Assembly (NCBI GenBank): GCA_015501595.1 | Contig: JADNRX010000010.1 | Span: 1-64,000, forward strand | From: Hymenopellis radicata | Lineage: Eukaryota > Basidiomycota > Agaricomycetes > Agaricales > Physalacriaceae | Reading direction: 5' to 3' | DNA: 64,000 nt | In this document: positions 9,898 through 22,099 of the stretch, in pieces | How the letters are laid out: every line of letters starts with the position of its first letter | How positions within the stretch are numbered: position 1 is the stretch's first letter | Made by a program: the position numbers and the translations under genes | The notes under the pieces: model-generated | Seen by the model: the letters and a program-made list of their open reading frames with translations, nothing else | Told to the model about the DNA's origin: nothing | Databases searched by the model: none

Positions 9898-11335
9898 TTA
9901 TCGGCGTCGTAACCGCTCATACTCTACACAACTCGGTATCTCCTCATTCTCAATGCTCTTCACCTTCTCCCAGTCTGTTCCTAACCCAAATAGCCCAATC
10001 TCTGCCTCCTTCCGCCGCTCCTTTCTATCCAGTCCGCTTCTGCATTCCGTATACAAATGCGCCTTGTACCTCAGTTCCACGCTCTGCTCAAACTTGGTCA
10101 CAGCAGGCCCCGCCCCGCTCGTGTCGTCCTGTGACTTTTGTTTTGCCAGTTCTGGACCTACGACAGGATGACGAGACCACTCGCCAGGATTAACATAATA
10201 CTTGATGCCTAGATCGGTTGTTGTTCGTTCAAATGGGTACCGCGTTGTACTGACGAAGGAGTAATTTGGTTCTGGAACCGGAGTTGGGCGAACCAGCTGG
10301 GTAAGTTGCTTAATACCGAAAGCGCAAATAGGATAAGGATAGGAAGAAGCTGAATGAATGTCGATCTGTCGTTGGCGGCTGCTGGTTGGCGCGGTATACC
10401 GCCTCCCATCCGAGTCGTCCTGAAACCGCCGGGTCCAAATGTTGTGGTGAACACTGCTAGTATGATGAGAACATATCATCAAGTCATAGCCACGACGTAC
10501 CAGGCCCGCCGCCAAATCCACCACCAAAGCCGTTGCCTGCGAATCCTGGGCCGCCGCCCCCAAAGAACATATTGAACAGGTCCTCTGGGCTCATTTCCCC
10601 TTCGAAACCGCCACCACCGCGATTCGACGAAAAGCCAGACGGTGAACGCATACCGCCAGATCTATCTTCTGGGTCTGAGCCGCTCTGGTCATATATCGCT
10701 CGTTTCTGAGGGTCAGAGAGAACCTGGAAAGCTTTTGACACCACTGAAAGTTGGAACCGTCGATATTGGATAGAAGCTTTAATAAGAGGTGAACATACTC
10801 TTGAATGCCTCGTCCGCGCCAGGTGCGCCATTCTTGTCTGGATGCAAGGCAAGAGCAAGCTGTAACAAAAGTTAGTAAATCATAAGTCAATCAAGTGAGA
10901 GGAGCGACGCACTTTGCGATACGCCTTTTTCACCTCAGACTCTTCACAGGTCTTGCTGACTGCCAGTATTTCGTAGTACTCGGTAACCTTGCAGCCCCGT
11001 ACCCGCTTGACGATAGTGACCTGCTCTGCAGTGTACTCTCGCTTCTCTCCGCCCATTCCACCAGCGGTCCCGTGGCTCGCATTCCGATGTTTGGCGCCCG
11101 ACGCCGAGGAGTGCGTCTCTGTCGACGATGACGAGCCCGACGTCGAGGCAGCTGGCTCCGACGTGGACCCCGTATCCGCTGCATTTATTGATGCCAGCAA
11201 CTTGTTCGCCTCGGGCGTGTCGAATAGCGCCATCGACTTTTGCACGAATTTGCGAGCAGACGAGTAGTTGCCTGCATCCCGGTGCTTTTGCGCGATGACC
11301 AGGCAGCGGATGGCCTCGTCCTTGTTGCTCTCCAT
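9898..11335 (-). CDS. Membrane-anchored J-domain co-chaperone (DNAJB12/14-like)
   Basis: The N-terminal part (MESNKDEAIRCLVIAQKHRD, KFVQKSMALF) matches the helical region of DNAJB12/14-type ER J proteins. The J domain follows (TEYYEILAVS..., HPD in LALALHPDKNG), then a Gly/Phe-rich stretch (FNMFFGGGGPGF), one membrane helix (LLPILILFALSVL) and a DUF1977-like C-terminal domain ending near ERLRRR. These proteins recruit Hsp70 at the ER membrane for quality control and degradation of membrane proteins. Several short introns are present and the reading frame is consistent throughout. It is divergent from the F-box gene at 11611 with a 275-bp shared promoter. Confidence 0.88.
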
Positions 11336-11610
11336 TAAATCGAATCTTACTCGACGTGGAAGTAAGAAGGAGGAATGACGTTTTCTTAGGGTTAGGGTCC
11401 GGGGTTCATACCGGTATATCCGATGATTGAGAGACGACAAATGTTCTTGAATTTCATGGAGACTGACATGGGAAGAGCCGGAACAGGAATACAATACTAA
11501 GAAAGATACGCCACACTTCATACAGTAGAAGGAATATTGCGCTATCCTAAGGTTAGGGTTCCGGCCCGGGCTCCACACCCGATTTGTAAAGCGCTATTCT
11601 TACTGATTCA
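11336..11610. promoter_or_regulatory. Bidirectional promoter with telomere-like TTAGGG motifs
   Basis: Between two divergent start codons. TTAGGG occurs twice in tandem at 11386-11397, followed by TCCGGGGTTC, and once at 11553-11558, followed by TTCCGG. Each group lies about 50 bp from one of the two start codons. Such telobox motifs are bound by Tbf1/TRF-type factors in fungi. Promoter function is inferred from position. Confidence 0.5.
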
Positions 11611-13075
11611 ATGCTACAACCACAACCAGACTCGGACGAGTTGGCCCGCTTCAGAGCTGAATGGCGCGAGGAGGTCGAGCGCCGCAAGGCCGCCACCTCG
11701 GCCACCGCTACCAACGACGAGCCACCTAGAAAGTTCGACATTCCGCTCCCCACTCCCGCGGCTGCCTCGAAAGCTACTATCGTCTCGGACTTCCCCAATG
11801 CACCCCGGTCGGCTTCTCAGTCATCTGCTCTAGCCGACTACCGGAGCGCTGTTGAGAACGAACAGCGAGGTGATCTCGACGAGGCTCTTCGTCTGTACCG
11901 GATTGCCTTTCGCAAGGATCCCAGTGTAGACCGGCTGTATTACCGCGAAGAGATCATCTCCTCCGCTGCTGCTATCAAGAGACATACAGACCATGGGCCT
12001 GTCGCCGTCTCCAAGGACAGGAACACGTTCATCGTCGCGACCAAGACTCTTGCCAAAGTTATTGCCGGCTTCCCCGAGCATCTAGCTTTCGATCCAGAGG
12101 TCGAAGAGGAAAGCGTGCCTCTGAATGGTCTCCCGGACGAGATACTAGTCAGGATTCTTCTAGGGCTCGACCCGACGTCTTTGGAACGCTTCGGGGCGGT
12201 CAGCAGGAAAGCAAGGGTCTTCACTCTTGATTCTGCTATATGGAGGTGCGCTTTACACAGTGTAATGCTTCTGCGAAGCTGATAGAGATACAAGAGAGCT
12301 TGTCCATGCTACCTACAAGCCACCACAGCTGGCCGATCAAACAGAACTGGATTCCGCCATCGCACGCTGTTTGTACGATTTTCGACGTGTATACATCGAG
12401 CAACCACGTGTTCGGATGGACGGCGTGTACATATCGGTGTGCCACTATGTGTAAGATATTTCACCCCGTCCGGTTGTACGCGTGGACCTCATTTCCGCTC
12501 CAGGCGAGCAGGCTTAAGCGACAATTCATGGGTCAACGTGAGTACTTCGCGCGCGCTTCTTTACGTGTCGCTCTTGACGCCTGTACAGATTAACCACTTG
12601 ATAACATACCATCGTTACCTTCGGTTCTTCCCAAACGGCCAAGTTATTTCGCTTCGCACAAATGAAGAGCATCCACCGCAGGAAGTCATTCCAATGCTCA
12701 AGCCCTCTCTCCGCATGAAAGTACGTCATCAGTCACACGCTCCTTTGTACAATATTCTGATCGTCATAGGGCCTGTTCTTTGGTCGATGGAGACTTGTGG
12801 AAGATACAGTCTACATAACTAACCTCATCGAAGCTACTGGTCACCTCCCTATCTCCATCGACTCAGAGCTCACGGAAATCGTTTTCACTCACTCCGAGAC
12901 TGTTCGATACGTCTTTACCATGTCACTCCATCTCAGATCGAGACCTGTTGGGCGTTGGAACCGGCTCGAAATATCAGCTTTCGACTCTGTCAAAGTGGCT
13001 ACCGGGGACATTTCACCTGTCGTGACGAAGCATGAGAGACCATTTTGGTTCTCGAAAGTGCGCTCATATGCTTGA
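11611..13075 (+). CDS. F-box protein, HRT3/FBXO9 type
   Basis: The N-terminal third has a TPR-like hairpin (ALADYRSAVENEQRGDLDEALRLYRIAF). The F-box is LPDEILVRILLGLDPTSLERF. After introns near 12246-12300, 12475-12510 and others, the C-terminal domain typical of FBXO9/Hrt3 appears: NHLITYHRYLRFFPNGQV, SLRTNEEHPPQEVIPML, and FTMSLHLRSRPVGRWNRLEI. Members are substrate adaptors of SCF ubiquitin ligases. The protein ends FSKVRSYA before the stop at 13075. The frame is intact apart from several introns whose exact borders I did not all fix. Confidence 0.85.
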
Positions 13076-13310
13076 GCGCGATTCGGAGTGCGATTAGCAT
13101 ATGGCTGCTGAAGATTTGAGGATCACATATCAGGGATTAGGAGATCTATAGTGTATGATGGGCTGCTGATTATGTACAACATGGATGCGTGAGCGTTATC
13201 TCACGAAAGATCGCAATGAGTATGGTCGTAAAGTGAAATAAATATTCCAGAGTAGCCACGAGATCCAAAGCACGGAGGTAGATAAATAAATAATGGGAAG
13301 ATCTCAGAGT

Positions 13311-15424
13311 TAATAGGCGACGTACGCCACACAGAGCAGCGGGAAACCCGCATAGAGACCGAGCCAGAAGACGACATTGCCGAGAAGTTTGTTATCTCGA
13401 ATGAACGGGGTGCGGCTTATAGCGATCATGGGTATTTGAATGAGTTGCATCAAGAAGAGATACATCCTTCAGAAGCGTATTTACTATCAATGCCACGTCG
13501 CATTCACGTAAAGGCACGTACCTGATTTTCTGGGTGACGACGACCATGACGAGCTCGTGCACACAGGCACTGAGCAGGAACGTGATGAACATCGCGGAGG
13601 ACCTGGACAATTTGTAGCTCGCCATCGTCGACGCGTACACATGTCGCAAGAGGAATGAATGGACGGGTTTGTTCCATTTTCGGGAAAATTCATCCCATGA
13701 CGTCGAGTTCCACCTACCAAGGTCAGTTATCTGCCAGGAATGCGGTATCGGCCTGCTCACCAATCATCGTAGAACTGTCTGTCCGCAAAGCTTGAGGGAG
13801 ATCAGACCGAGGTGGATGACGAGTGCATGAGAACTCACTAAGAAAGTTCAGCGAATGCGTTACAGATACACTCTAAAAAATGGAAGTTAGACATGCGAAT
13901 TCTCAACTTTGGCGGAGAGACCCACCGAAAATAATGTAGAAGAGTAGTAGATAGGCGAGCATGAAGGGCAAAGAAAGATCTAGCAGCGCCCGGAAGAAGG
14001 AATCACTTGCAGTAGGACAGCGGGGTAAAATGAAGGTTTCTGTCACGGAATATAGCAATGCAAATGTTCCAAAGGTAGCCACAGTTTTCTCGAACACGTA
14101 GAGAGGCCGTATCCTAATGAACACAATGAGCAAAAGAGTCTGTCAATGCCGTGTCGAATTGACCTGTCTGTACGCGGGTACTCCAATTCGTAGACAAGAG
14201 TGGGGATGAGTTGATATACAGCAAAGTTTTTGAGGCTGATGTTGTTGGGCCATACAACATACTCGGGCCCAGGACTTCGAAGCTCGCCCTGGAGTTCAGA
14301 GTACTCCTTCGCAAGATCTGATATCTCTTCGTCGGGATGATCGATAAGGGGATGAGGGTCTGCAGGAGAAGGAACTTTATTTTTGGTTTCCGGCGCGGAC
14401 TTGGTCTCGGATTGTGCATTGCGCTGAGACTCTACTGAAGCAGCGAAAAGGCGCCTTCGCAGTACAGAAGCGGCATCCGCGTCCATATAGGATCCTTGGA
14501 CACCATTCGGAATGGGAGGTGTAGCTGTGGGCGATGAGCCTGCGGTGCTGCTGACGTTGGTTGACGCGTCAAGTTCGGCTCGGCGAGCGGAGGCGTCTGA
14601 TACTGCTTGATCCCAGCCACCGACGCGCGTTGTGGCCTTCCGGAGGGCATCCAGTAGTTGTTTTGATTGTTCGGTGACATGTTGCAGGTAGCCGTTCACG
14701 CTCATGTAAGAATGCATTTTCATGATCATGACCTGGAGAAGAATAAGATGGATGTTGTGAAGTTTCAAGTCCAAAGACGCGTACAAGAGAATGGAGGGTG
14801 AGGAATCCGGATTGGACCCATGGCCATTGGCTGCGGATACTTCAGTTATAGATAAGGGAGAGGAGAGAGAGTAGGTACCGGTTGAAGGTCCAGTTGATAG
14901 CGATGAATAGAACAGTAGTCTGAAAAGTATGCTGTATGACAACGCCGGTCCAGTAATATCGGATCCAGCCTTTACTGATAGCTTTAGCGAACGGAACACA
15001 GAGAGCCGTACTTCCGACAAGGACAGCGTCACTAAGAGCGAGGGTCATAGCATCTCTGGACAAAAGGGTGGCAAATTGAAAGTTCAAAGGCGACCCATAC
15101 GATTCCCAGCTGGCAATGTACGTCCTGACCATGAAAATGAAGATAGATATCCAAAACAACGAGAAAAATCCCTAGTCCGAATTAAACAGTTTGCTCAGAC
15201 AATAACGCGCAGGCGCGTACCCGGAATTCATTGGTGCCAGAGCGCTCGTTGTTGATGTCGAAATGCGAATTTCTCGGAGCAAAAGTGACGAGCGCCCTCA
15301 GACGCTTGGATGCCCGTGAGCGGAATGGCTTGGAGACGTAAATGGTGCCGTCGCTGGTGCTGAAGCCGCCGCTCGCTGTGCGCGACGTTACTGGCGGAAT
15401 TGCAGCAGCGTCGTCCGAGCTCAT
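13311..15424 (-). CDS. Sterol/diacylglycerol O-acyltransferase (ACAT/DGAT1, MBOAT)
   Basis: A multi-exon membrane protein beginning MSSDDAAAIPPVTSRTASGG. The ACAT/DGAT1 signature FYDDWWNSTSWDEFSRKWN is followed by HSFLLRHVYAST. The catalytic His lies in the helix SACVHELVMVVV. Other membrane helices include FFSLFWISIFIFMVR, SYSVTETFILP and MLAYLLLFYIIF, and the C-terminus is VAYVAY. A hydrophilic Ser/Ala-rich loop (about 14430-14640) precedes SDLAKEYSELQGEL, which is the layout of Are1/Are2-type enzymes. They esterify sterols (or diacylglycerol) with acyl-CoA at the ER for storage in lipid droplets. Sterol versus DGAT specificity is not decided here; the loop favours the Are family. Confidence 0.87.
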
Positions 15425-15546
15425 CGTAGAGAACAGTGAAGAGAGCGAATGCCGGGTGTCATAAATAAAGAGGAGCAGGGCTGTGCCATTCAGGGCAGCA
15501 GAAACGACCCAGGGTTAACCCTCTTCCAGACATAACCGCCATTATA

Positions 15547-16965
15547 ATGGACCAGGTTCGTTATCGACATTTTCTATATTGATTTTACTCGTTCTGACGA
15601 TGGCCAGGATGCATTTCGGTCGATGCTCTCGACATCGTCGTCGTCGGGGCAGTCGGCGCGGTATGGAAAGAAACAGTACGTCGTTTCCCGTTGGCAGCCC
15701 AGAGTGCTGACGCTCAGTGCTAGAACAAAGACCATCAGTTCCTCGGAGCCCGCATTCAAACCGAGAAAAATGAAAAAGGATGGCAAGTATCGAGACCGTG
15801 CTGCTGAACGACGGGTCGGAGAAGGGAACGACTTTGCCCAGGCGCGTCACGTTCGATCTCGCAGTCCTATCTTACCTAACAAGCAACAGGTAGAGGCTCT
15901 ACTTGAAGATTTCAACGAGCAAACAGCAAAAGACGACAAGAAGGCGGTGCGTTGGCTGACTCGCGATTCACGCTCATCTCACTCGTTACAGGCAGACGAC
16001 AAACGCCGCTATTTGGGAGGAGACAGCGAACATACTGTGCTCGTAAAGGGCCTCGACTTTGCGTTACTTGAGCAAAACAAAGCAAAGGTCACAGTCTCTG
16101 CGACCGACGACGAGGACCTCGAACAGGCGTTCACCGAAGTTCCCAAGAAACGAACTCGAGAAGAACTTTTACGCGAACTTAAGGAGAAACGTGCCAAAGA
16201 ACCAGCACCTACTTCCGACGCGCCTATCACAGCTAACAGCAAGTTTAAACCGATTGGTTTCAAGCCTATTGGCGCTACTGATGAGGGAACAAAGAAAAAG
16301 AAGAAAAAGGTCAAGACTGTAGATGGCGACAAGAAACAGAAGCGGAAAGCCGATCCTGCTCCATCAGAACCTGATCCACCATCCGCATCTGTTCCTTCCC
16401 TCCTGAACCTCAACCTGTCCAGGAACCAGAGCCTCCCGATGACTTTGACATCTTTGCCGATGCTGGTGAATACGAAGGTCTCGATGTTGGCGATGATTCT
16501 GATGAGGACGTGACGCGCGCGGACGCTACGGAACCGCCACAACTCGGAACACGTCCCGGACATTGGTTTGATGAACCTCCAAGTCTCCAGAGCCTGGGAC
16601 ATCCGCGCGTTCGTTGCCACCACGCGACCCTCTCCCTACCGATGACGACGGAGGACAGGAGGAGGAAGAGGACGTACCTATGCGTCTTGTTCCCCTTGAA
16701 GGCTCCTCCGTACCATCAATTAAGGATTTGTTGGCTCTAGATCAGGCTGCCGGGTCAGCTGGCAAGAAGAGGAAAAGAAAGGAGAAAAACAAGGGCAAAA
16801 AAGATGACTCTGAAGACGCGAAGAAGGCAAGCACAACAGAGGCTAAAGTGGATAGGGACTACAAACGGTGGGTCATGTTACTCTTTTCCAATGATGTACT
16901 TTTCCTTATAACACTCCTCATCAAGGCTCAAGTCTTATCAGGAAAAGCAGGCGGCCAGCAAGTGA
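15547..16965 (+). CDS. RED/IK-type spliceosomal protein (SMU1 partner), two frame breaks
   Basis: The start MDQ is joined over an intron (about 15556-15607) to DAFRSMLSTS; a second intron (near 15676-15719) leads to TISSSEPAFKPRKMKK. RED-family signatures follow: GKYRDRAAERRVGEGNDF and YLGGDSEHTVLVKGLDFALL. Then come Lys-rich runs, PDDFDIFADAGEYEGLDV, GHWFDEP, VPSIKDLLALD and an end SYQEKQAASK. The protein is a B-complex splicing factor. The frame breaks twice, near 16395-16405 and 16583-16588, each time as if one C were missing. No intron of plausible length fits either place. The downstream frames remain clearly homologous, so the breaks are recent or artefacts. Confidence 0.83.
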
Positions 16966-17541
16966 TGTCTCTTATGTTTTTTTTCGTCATGTATTTCAAC
17001 GTGCCCAACTATTGCCGGTGCCTACGCGTAGGCAGTTATTCTCCATCTTCTCTGCCGGCCACACGGAACCGAAGATTCATCTCAACCTAAACGAGTAATT
17101 CAAAAGACCTTCGAGTCTTAGCTGACTTTGGAATAGTATCCAGTCGAACTTCTATCGTATACTTCTGTGGTTCGGCATGTTCGATAGCATGTCCTTTCTC
17201 TCTCAGCTGTCATTTTTAGGTCACCGTAATCGCGCAGCACAAGCTTTTTTTGCTTTGCAGCTGCAGTGCGCCCTTTTCCCAAAAATTTTGCCAAGCAAAG
17301 GACCACGCTCAGCAGCGCTCCATTGCTGCGGTTAAATTTCACACACCGACGCGGATGGTGTTGTCTAAATCAATACTTCAAGTCGTTTCCGGCGGCAATC
17401 TTGCACTGCCCCTAGAGCTGATTGGTTCGCTGTCCCAGTGTCTCTGTATTTGACCCCGAAGAAGGAAGGACGAACAATAGGGATCCGGACAATCTATGCC
17501 GCAGGAGCGACCCGTCAGGCAATTCGAAGGGCGGTAGAGAG
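16966..17541. other. Intergenic region, nothing recognised
   Basis: Contains the 3' flank of the RED gene and a T/C-rich tract. No coding signal is seen. Confidence 0.4.
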
Positions 17542-17550
17542 GTATATATA
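17542..17550 (+). promoter_or_regulatory. TATA box of the methyltransferase gene
   Basis: GTATATATA in AGAGGTATATATACCC lies 48 bp upstream of the ATG at 17598, a normal spacing for a TATA-driven fungal promoter with a short leader. Confidence 0.6.
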
Positions 17551-17597
17551 CCCATTTCTATGGTTGTCGATGGTTATCTGGATCTTTACAGAATACT

Positions 17598-18971
17598 ATG
17601 TCTGCTGGTCAGGTAAATAACACGATTTCCTTTCATTTGTGTTGCCCTGCTCAAGCTCATAATCGCGCAAAGCTCTATCAGCTTCCGAGTGATGAAGCAG
17701 AAAGTCAGGTACTGTCTTTTTCTCTTGACAAGAACGAGTACCTTATGTCTCGCATATGATTCTAGCGCCTCGCGACACAGCACTTGCTGTGGAGTCTGAT
17801 GATTGGGGGATATATCCCGCCGCGCTCTCTGAGACGATAGAGCGTGTCCTACAGCCCACGCCAGATAATTCAAGGCCAACAGTTCTCGATATTGGTTGTG
17901 GCTCAGGCATTTGGTAAGATCCTGGAGCGCTACGGCATATGTTCTCAGCATGCACTAAGCGGCGGCATACTAGGTCCATTGAGATGGCCCGCAGGTTTCC
18001 CCAAGCGCTGGTAATCGGCTGCGACGTCAATGAATGGTCCAGTTACCCGTAAGTCCTCTGACCTCGGGAGGGTGCGAGCTAAATATGTGAATTTTTTTAT
18101 TCTGGCGCCGCTGATCACAGTAACGCGCCTGCCAACTTCAAGTAGGCCCCTCCCCGCTCTTCTTCGAACCCTGACAACGCCACAATCAGATTCGAACGCG
18201 GGGACATTGCGAGAGGGCTGCCGAGCCAGCTCTGCGCCGCTCAATTTGATGTCATCCATTGTCGCTGTGTAGCCCAGCATGTTAGTTTTTCTTTTTTTCA
18301 CTTCGTTAACGCCGCATCTCACACGCCAGAACACAGGTAGCCGACCCACAAGCCCTAATTGCTATCATTGCGGGCCGTCTCAAGCCAGGTACTGTCCCCA
18401 GCTTGAATTCTCGTCGTTGGCGGCCTCCTAAGGCAAAATTCCTTGTAGGCGGCATCGTGCTTCTCGCAGACGGCGACTGGGTCGCGTTCGACCGCCACAA
18501 GATGCCGCTCGTACCCTTTGTCTTCAACGCTGATCTCTCGGAAGAAGTGCAGCGTCAAAACCACGGCGGGCGGTCGTTTTACGCGGGCTGGCTGCATCTT
18601 CTGGGAAAGATTACGCGCAGCAGAAGGTATAAGCCCGTCGACGTGCTTCTGCGCGATAGCGGGCACTTTGAGGACATCCATGTCAAGAACTACTTGACCC
18701 CGATCAATTGGAATGGTCATAATATCGAGAATGGTGACAAGATAGGTGCCATAATGAATCAAAATATGAGGGTAAACGATACATTTCTGCCTACGCACAC
18801 AAGTTGGACTGATATGTGGCGCAGGAATTCTTTTGCAATGCCCGCGCAGCAGCCCTGAAAAACGGTGTCACCGCACGAATGCTTGATATCTGGGAGGAAG
18901 AGTATTTGAAAGAGTTTCAACAATGCCTCTACAATATTTGGCATTACTCGAATGGGCGTAAAGTGCAGTAA
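17598..18971 (+). CDS. SAM-dependent class I methyltransferase, one frame break
   Basis: Exon 1 (17598-17612, MSAGQ) joins exon 2 (17673-17708, LYQLPSDEAESQ) and exon 3 from 17766 (RLATQHLLWSLMIGGY). Motif I is VLDIGCGSGIW; the next exon has SIEMARRFPQALVIGCDVNEW. Later parts read DVIHCRCVAQH, ADPQALIAIIAGRLKPG and GGIVLLADGDWVAFDRHKMP. The family includes fungal secondary-metabolite and regulatory methyltransferases (UMTA/LaeA-like fold); the substrate is unknown. The frame breaks at 17816-17823 between GGYIPP and ALSETIERVL, as if one C were missing; otherwise the order of motifs is normal. Confidence 0.78.
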
Positions 18972-19068
18972 TACTCTATGTCTATAGGTGTATGTGTGTA
19001 TGTACAAAAATCCGGGACTCTGCATGCAGAGTGGTGGTCTAGGAGGTGTCTATCTATGATCTACTGGT

Positions 19069-20638
19069 CTAAGCACAAACAACTTTGTCGCACTTGAGCT
19101 GGAGGCCCCGAACGCCAGAGGTGACTTTGATCCAATCCGCGAACCACTCCTCCGAGGAGTATTCGACTTCTGGCAGGTCCGGGAAGAGGGTGTATAGATA
19201 ACGCGGAAGAAGCGTCGTGTCAGGTAGGTGGGGGAACATGATGGACAGCGTTCTCAGCACGCGTTGTCCCACGACATCGAGGCTGGCGATAGCGTCTTCC
19301 GTAATGCCAGAAGTGTCAACAGGAAGCGCGAGGTAGGACAGCTTCGGCAGCGACGTCGAGATGACGCGAAGCGCTTCAAACGTCACTCTGGGAGTCGGAG
19401 GAACGCAATCATTGGTGATCTCGGCTGAGAGCTCCAGCGATTCTAATTCGGGCCACCACTTCACCAAGTGCGTAAAGTCTGCGTCACAGACGTTCACGGG
19501 GAAGGTGGTGCCAAAATCTATGCGGCGGATATTATGGCAGTGTGAAAGAGGCCGCAGGTCTTTCATTCCAATGGTGTTAATGTCGTGCATATCTGTATTA
19601 AAGGCGTCGTCACGGTCTAGGAGGTGCATGATGGATAGATCCTGGAGTGTGGCGGAAAAGAATTTCCGGATATTATCGAAAAGCGTATGCCAGAAGGATG
19701 TTGTCTGGTGGGGAGTTTCTAGGTCCACGTATAGGGTATGCAGTTCCGTGGATTCTATTTTGGATGTGATGAATTCTAAGAGGTCTGGCGTGCACCGTAT
19801 CCAGAGATTCTGGAGGGCTTCGAAGAGGGAGCCAGTGGGGGACGATTCCCACAAAGGCGCTAAATCCGCAGGGCGTATTTCTTTGGCGTGGATTTCAAGG
19901 ATCTCGAGGTGAGGGAATGTGGCGATAGACGCGAGAGTTTCGGCGTTAAGGGTATGGGCGGTGCGCAAGCGAAGAACGCGCAGATTACGCATGTCTGCAA
20001 AATACCTATTAGTCTCGGTCGAGGCCAGTCCCCGAAAGGTGAGGCTTTCGAGATGAGGCGCCACAAGAGCGACCTGTTTGAGATAGTCATCCGTGCGGTG
20101 ATGCACCTTGCGCGAGGTAAAGCCCTGATCCAGGTGCAGCTCGCGAAGCTCGGGAGAAAGGGAGAGACAAGGAGGAATTAAGCATGTCGTTTTAGTTGGA
20201 AGGGTGACTTTGGCAGTTTGCAGACGCGGCAAAATATATATGGGCAAATCGTCTGCGCCGTTCCGACCAAGAGAAAGAAGTAGAGTGTTGGGTATCAGTC
20301 CAGGGTATGTTATAGTCGAATGAGACAAGTATTTAACGCGCCGGGCATACGAGTGAAAGGTTCTGAGCTGGTCGACCGTGACGAAGTGCTATTGGCCTTG
20401 TTAGACAAAGAAATTCTCCAAAAAAAAGCGGGATAAATACCGAATTTCCGTTCTCAAATTTTGGCAAAAGATCCAGGAGCGGCTTGAGCGACGTGAGGGA
20501 TTCGTACAGAGCATCGAGAGCGGGGTCCCTCCAGGCCGTGCAGACCTGGGCTGCTCGAGGCAGATCCCGGCCACCGTGAGCAGCGGACCAGTGGAATATT
20601 TCGCGCAGGATTTCATCGATGAACAGGGTATTCTGCAT
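19069..20638 (-). CDS. F-box protein with leucine-rich C-terminal region
   Basis: The first ATG gives MQNTLFIDEILREIFHWSA, an F-box-like start common in Agaricomycetes (hydrophobic EILxEIF, then QVCTAWRDPALDALY). One intron near 20391-20438 joins ENGNS to HFVTVDQLRTFHSYARRVKYL. The rest is a long open frame with LRR-like periodicity (LRVLRLRTAHTLNAETLASI, LESLTFRGLAST). Members probably act as SCF adaptors; targets are unknown. Intact, about 500 residues. Confidence 0.72.
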
Positions 20639-20725
20639 GGATCCCACACTGCCAGCCGCAACCGTCCTCGCCGTTTGAGAAAAAGAGGCAAATTTGTTCA
20701 GCCACGTGGCAATCAGGGGCGTATC

Positions 20726-21925
20726 ATGTTTGACCTGAACGTCCCCATCGCCAGCTCATTCCTAGGCCTCAATAATGCCAAAAAGTCGAATAAAGGAAAG
20801 CAGCCTGTTGTAGGCAATGCGCTACAGTATACTGGCCCTCAGATAGCGGTTATCGAGGCCCGAGTCGACTTGTTGATTCATTGCAAGTGACTTGGTGCTG
20901 ATGTACAAAATTTCCTTACTTACCGGATTGTAGTGGGATACACCGCAATCGCGTTTAATCAGACAGTCAACAAGAAAGTGGACCCGAAAACACACGTGAA
21001 TATTCTGGATATCCTGCTCAAGCAGTTGAAGCCGCGCAAGGAGATCGTGTACATGAAGCGTCTCACTATTATCCTCGATGAAGATAGCGAAAAGGGATTT
21101 GGTTTAGTGAGTTTAGCTATTATCTATGAAATACCACCGTATTGACATTCCATGCCTAGATCAACGCGCAAACCTCCTTGTTCAACAGTTACGATCTTAT
21201 AAGCCTTGTTCCGACGAACCAGGCAACACTCGCTCTTGCGTGTCTAACACACAGCTTACCGTCCCCCTTGACTGCACACATCATATCTATACCTCTTACC
21301 CTTCCTCGTCTGCCGTTCAACTTGAAGCATACCCTCGTCCGGACTGCAATTAAAAACGGCGCGGTATTCGAGATCAACTATGTTGGCGCGGTCGGCGGTG
21401 ACAACGACACCACCATGACGGACGCGAATGCTGCAGAGAACGGTGCCAGCGCCAAGCGTAATTGGTGGGGTGCTGCGAGAGAGCTGACGCGTGTTACAAA
21501 GGGCAAAGGCCTTATAGTAAGCTCAGGCGCTGTAGCTGACCTCGACTTTCGAGCCCCAGACGACGTGAAGAATCTGTACGGCTCCCCATTTGCTGTGAGC
21601 CGCCATACTGAATCATCTTTGTAGAATAACTCTACTCGGCGTGTCGCAGGACATATCCCACTGTTCTGTCACGAAATCTCCAAAGTCTCTGGTATTACGT
21701 GCTCAAACACGCAAAACGTATCGTGCTGTGTTATCCGAGCCTCAGCTAGTTGTTCCCGATCAACAGATGGAGGAGGCGCCGGAGTCCATACCGCCAGCAC
21801 CAATGGTCACAGAAGACACGGCCAACTCGAAGAAACGCCCTCGAGATGAACCTTCGATGGCCTCAGAGACAGACGGTTCGAAGCGAAAGAAAAAGAAACG
21901 AGGGAAGGAAGGTGGGCAGAGGTAG
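20726..21925 (+). CDS. RPP1: Ribonuclease P/MRP subunit p30 (Rpp1)
   Basis: RNase P/MRP protein subunit with a TIM-barrel fold (PHP-like) that contacts the RNA and helps process pre-tRNA and pre-rRNA. The sequence starts MFDLNVPIASSFLGLNNAKK. It shows GYTAIAFNQTVNKK, the conserved RLTIILDED, FNSYDLISLVPTNQATLALAC, LPFNLKHTLVRTAIKNGAVFEINY, and after an intron (about 21581-21624) ITLLGVSQDIS with SPKSLVLRAQTRKTYRAVLSEP. The C-terminal tail is basic (KRKKKKRGKEGG). The frame is consistent and the length is normal. Confidence 0.92.
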
Positions 21926-22099
21926 CCTCGGTGTAGGTACTTTTCAATACATACTTCGTCTCGAACAGACTGGTGCCAGTGGTTAGTACAGTTTCTTAAT
22001 GCGTCTTTGAGTATGATATATTTGAGACAGCTGCTACCCGCAGACAAACAATGGTATGCATTATGCGACTGCCCAGAGCATACAAATCTCTACAAATCC

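Noticed and set aside
11386..11397. Interstitial telomere scar
   Set aside because: Only two units plus one distant unit, positioned symmetrically in a divergent promoter; regulatory motifs are the simpler explanation.
16391..16422. A 32-nt intron in the RED gene (GTTCCT...CCAG)
   Set aside because: It would restore the frame, but is shorter than any other intron in the window, and the removed segment reads as normal RED coding sequence once one base is added.
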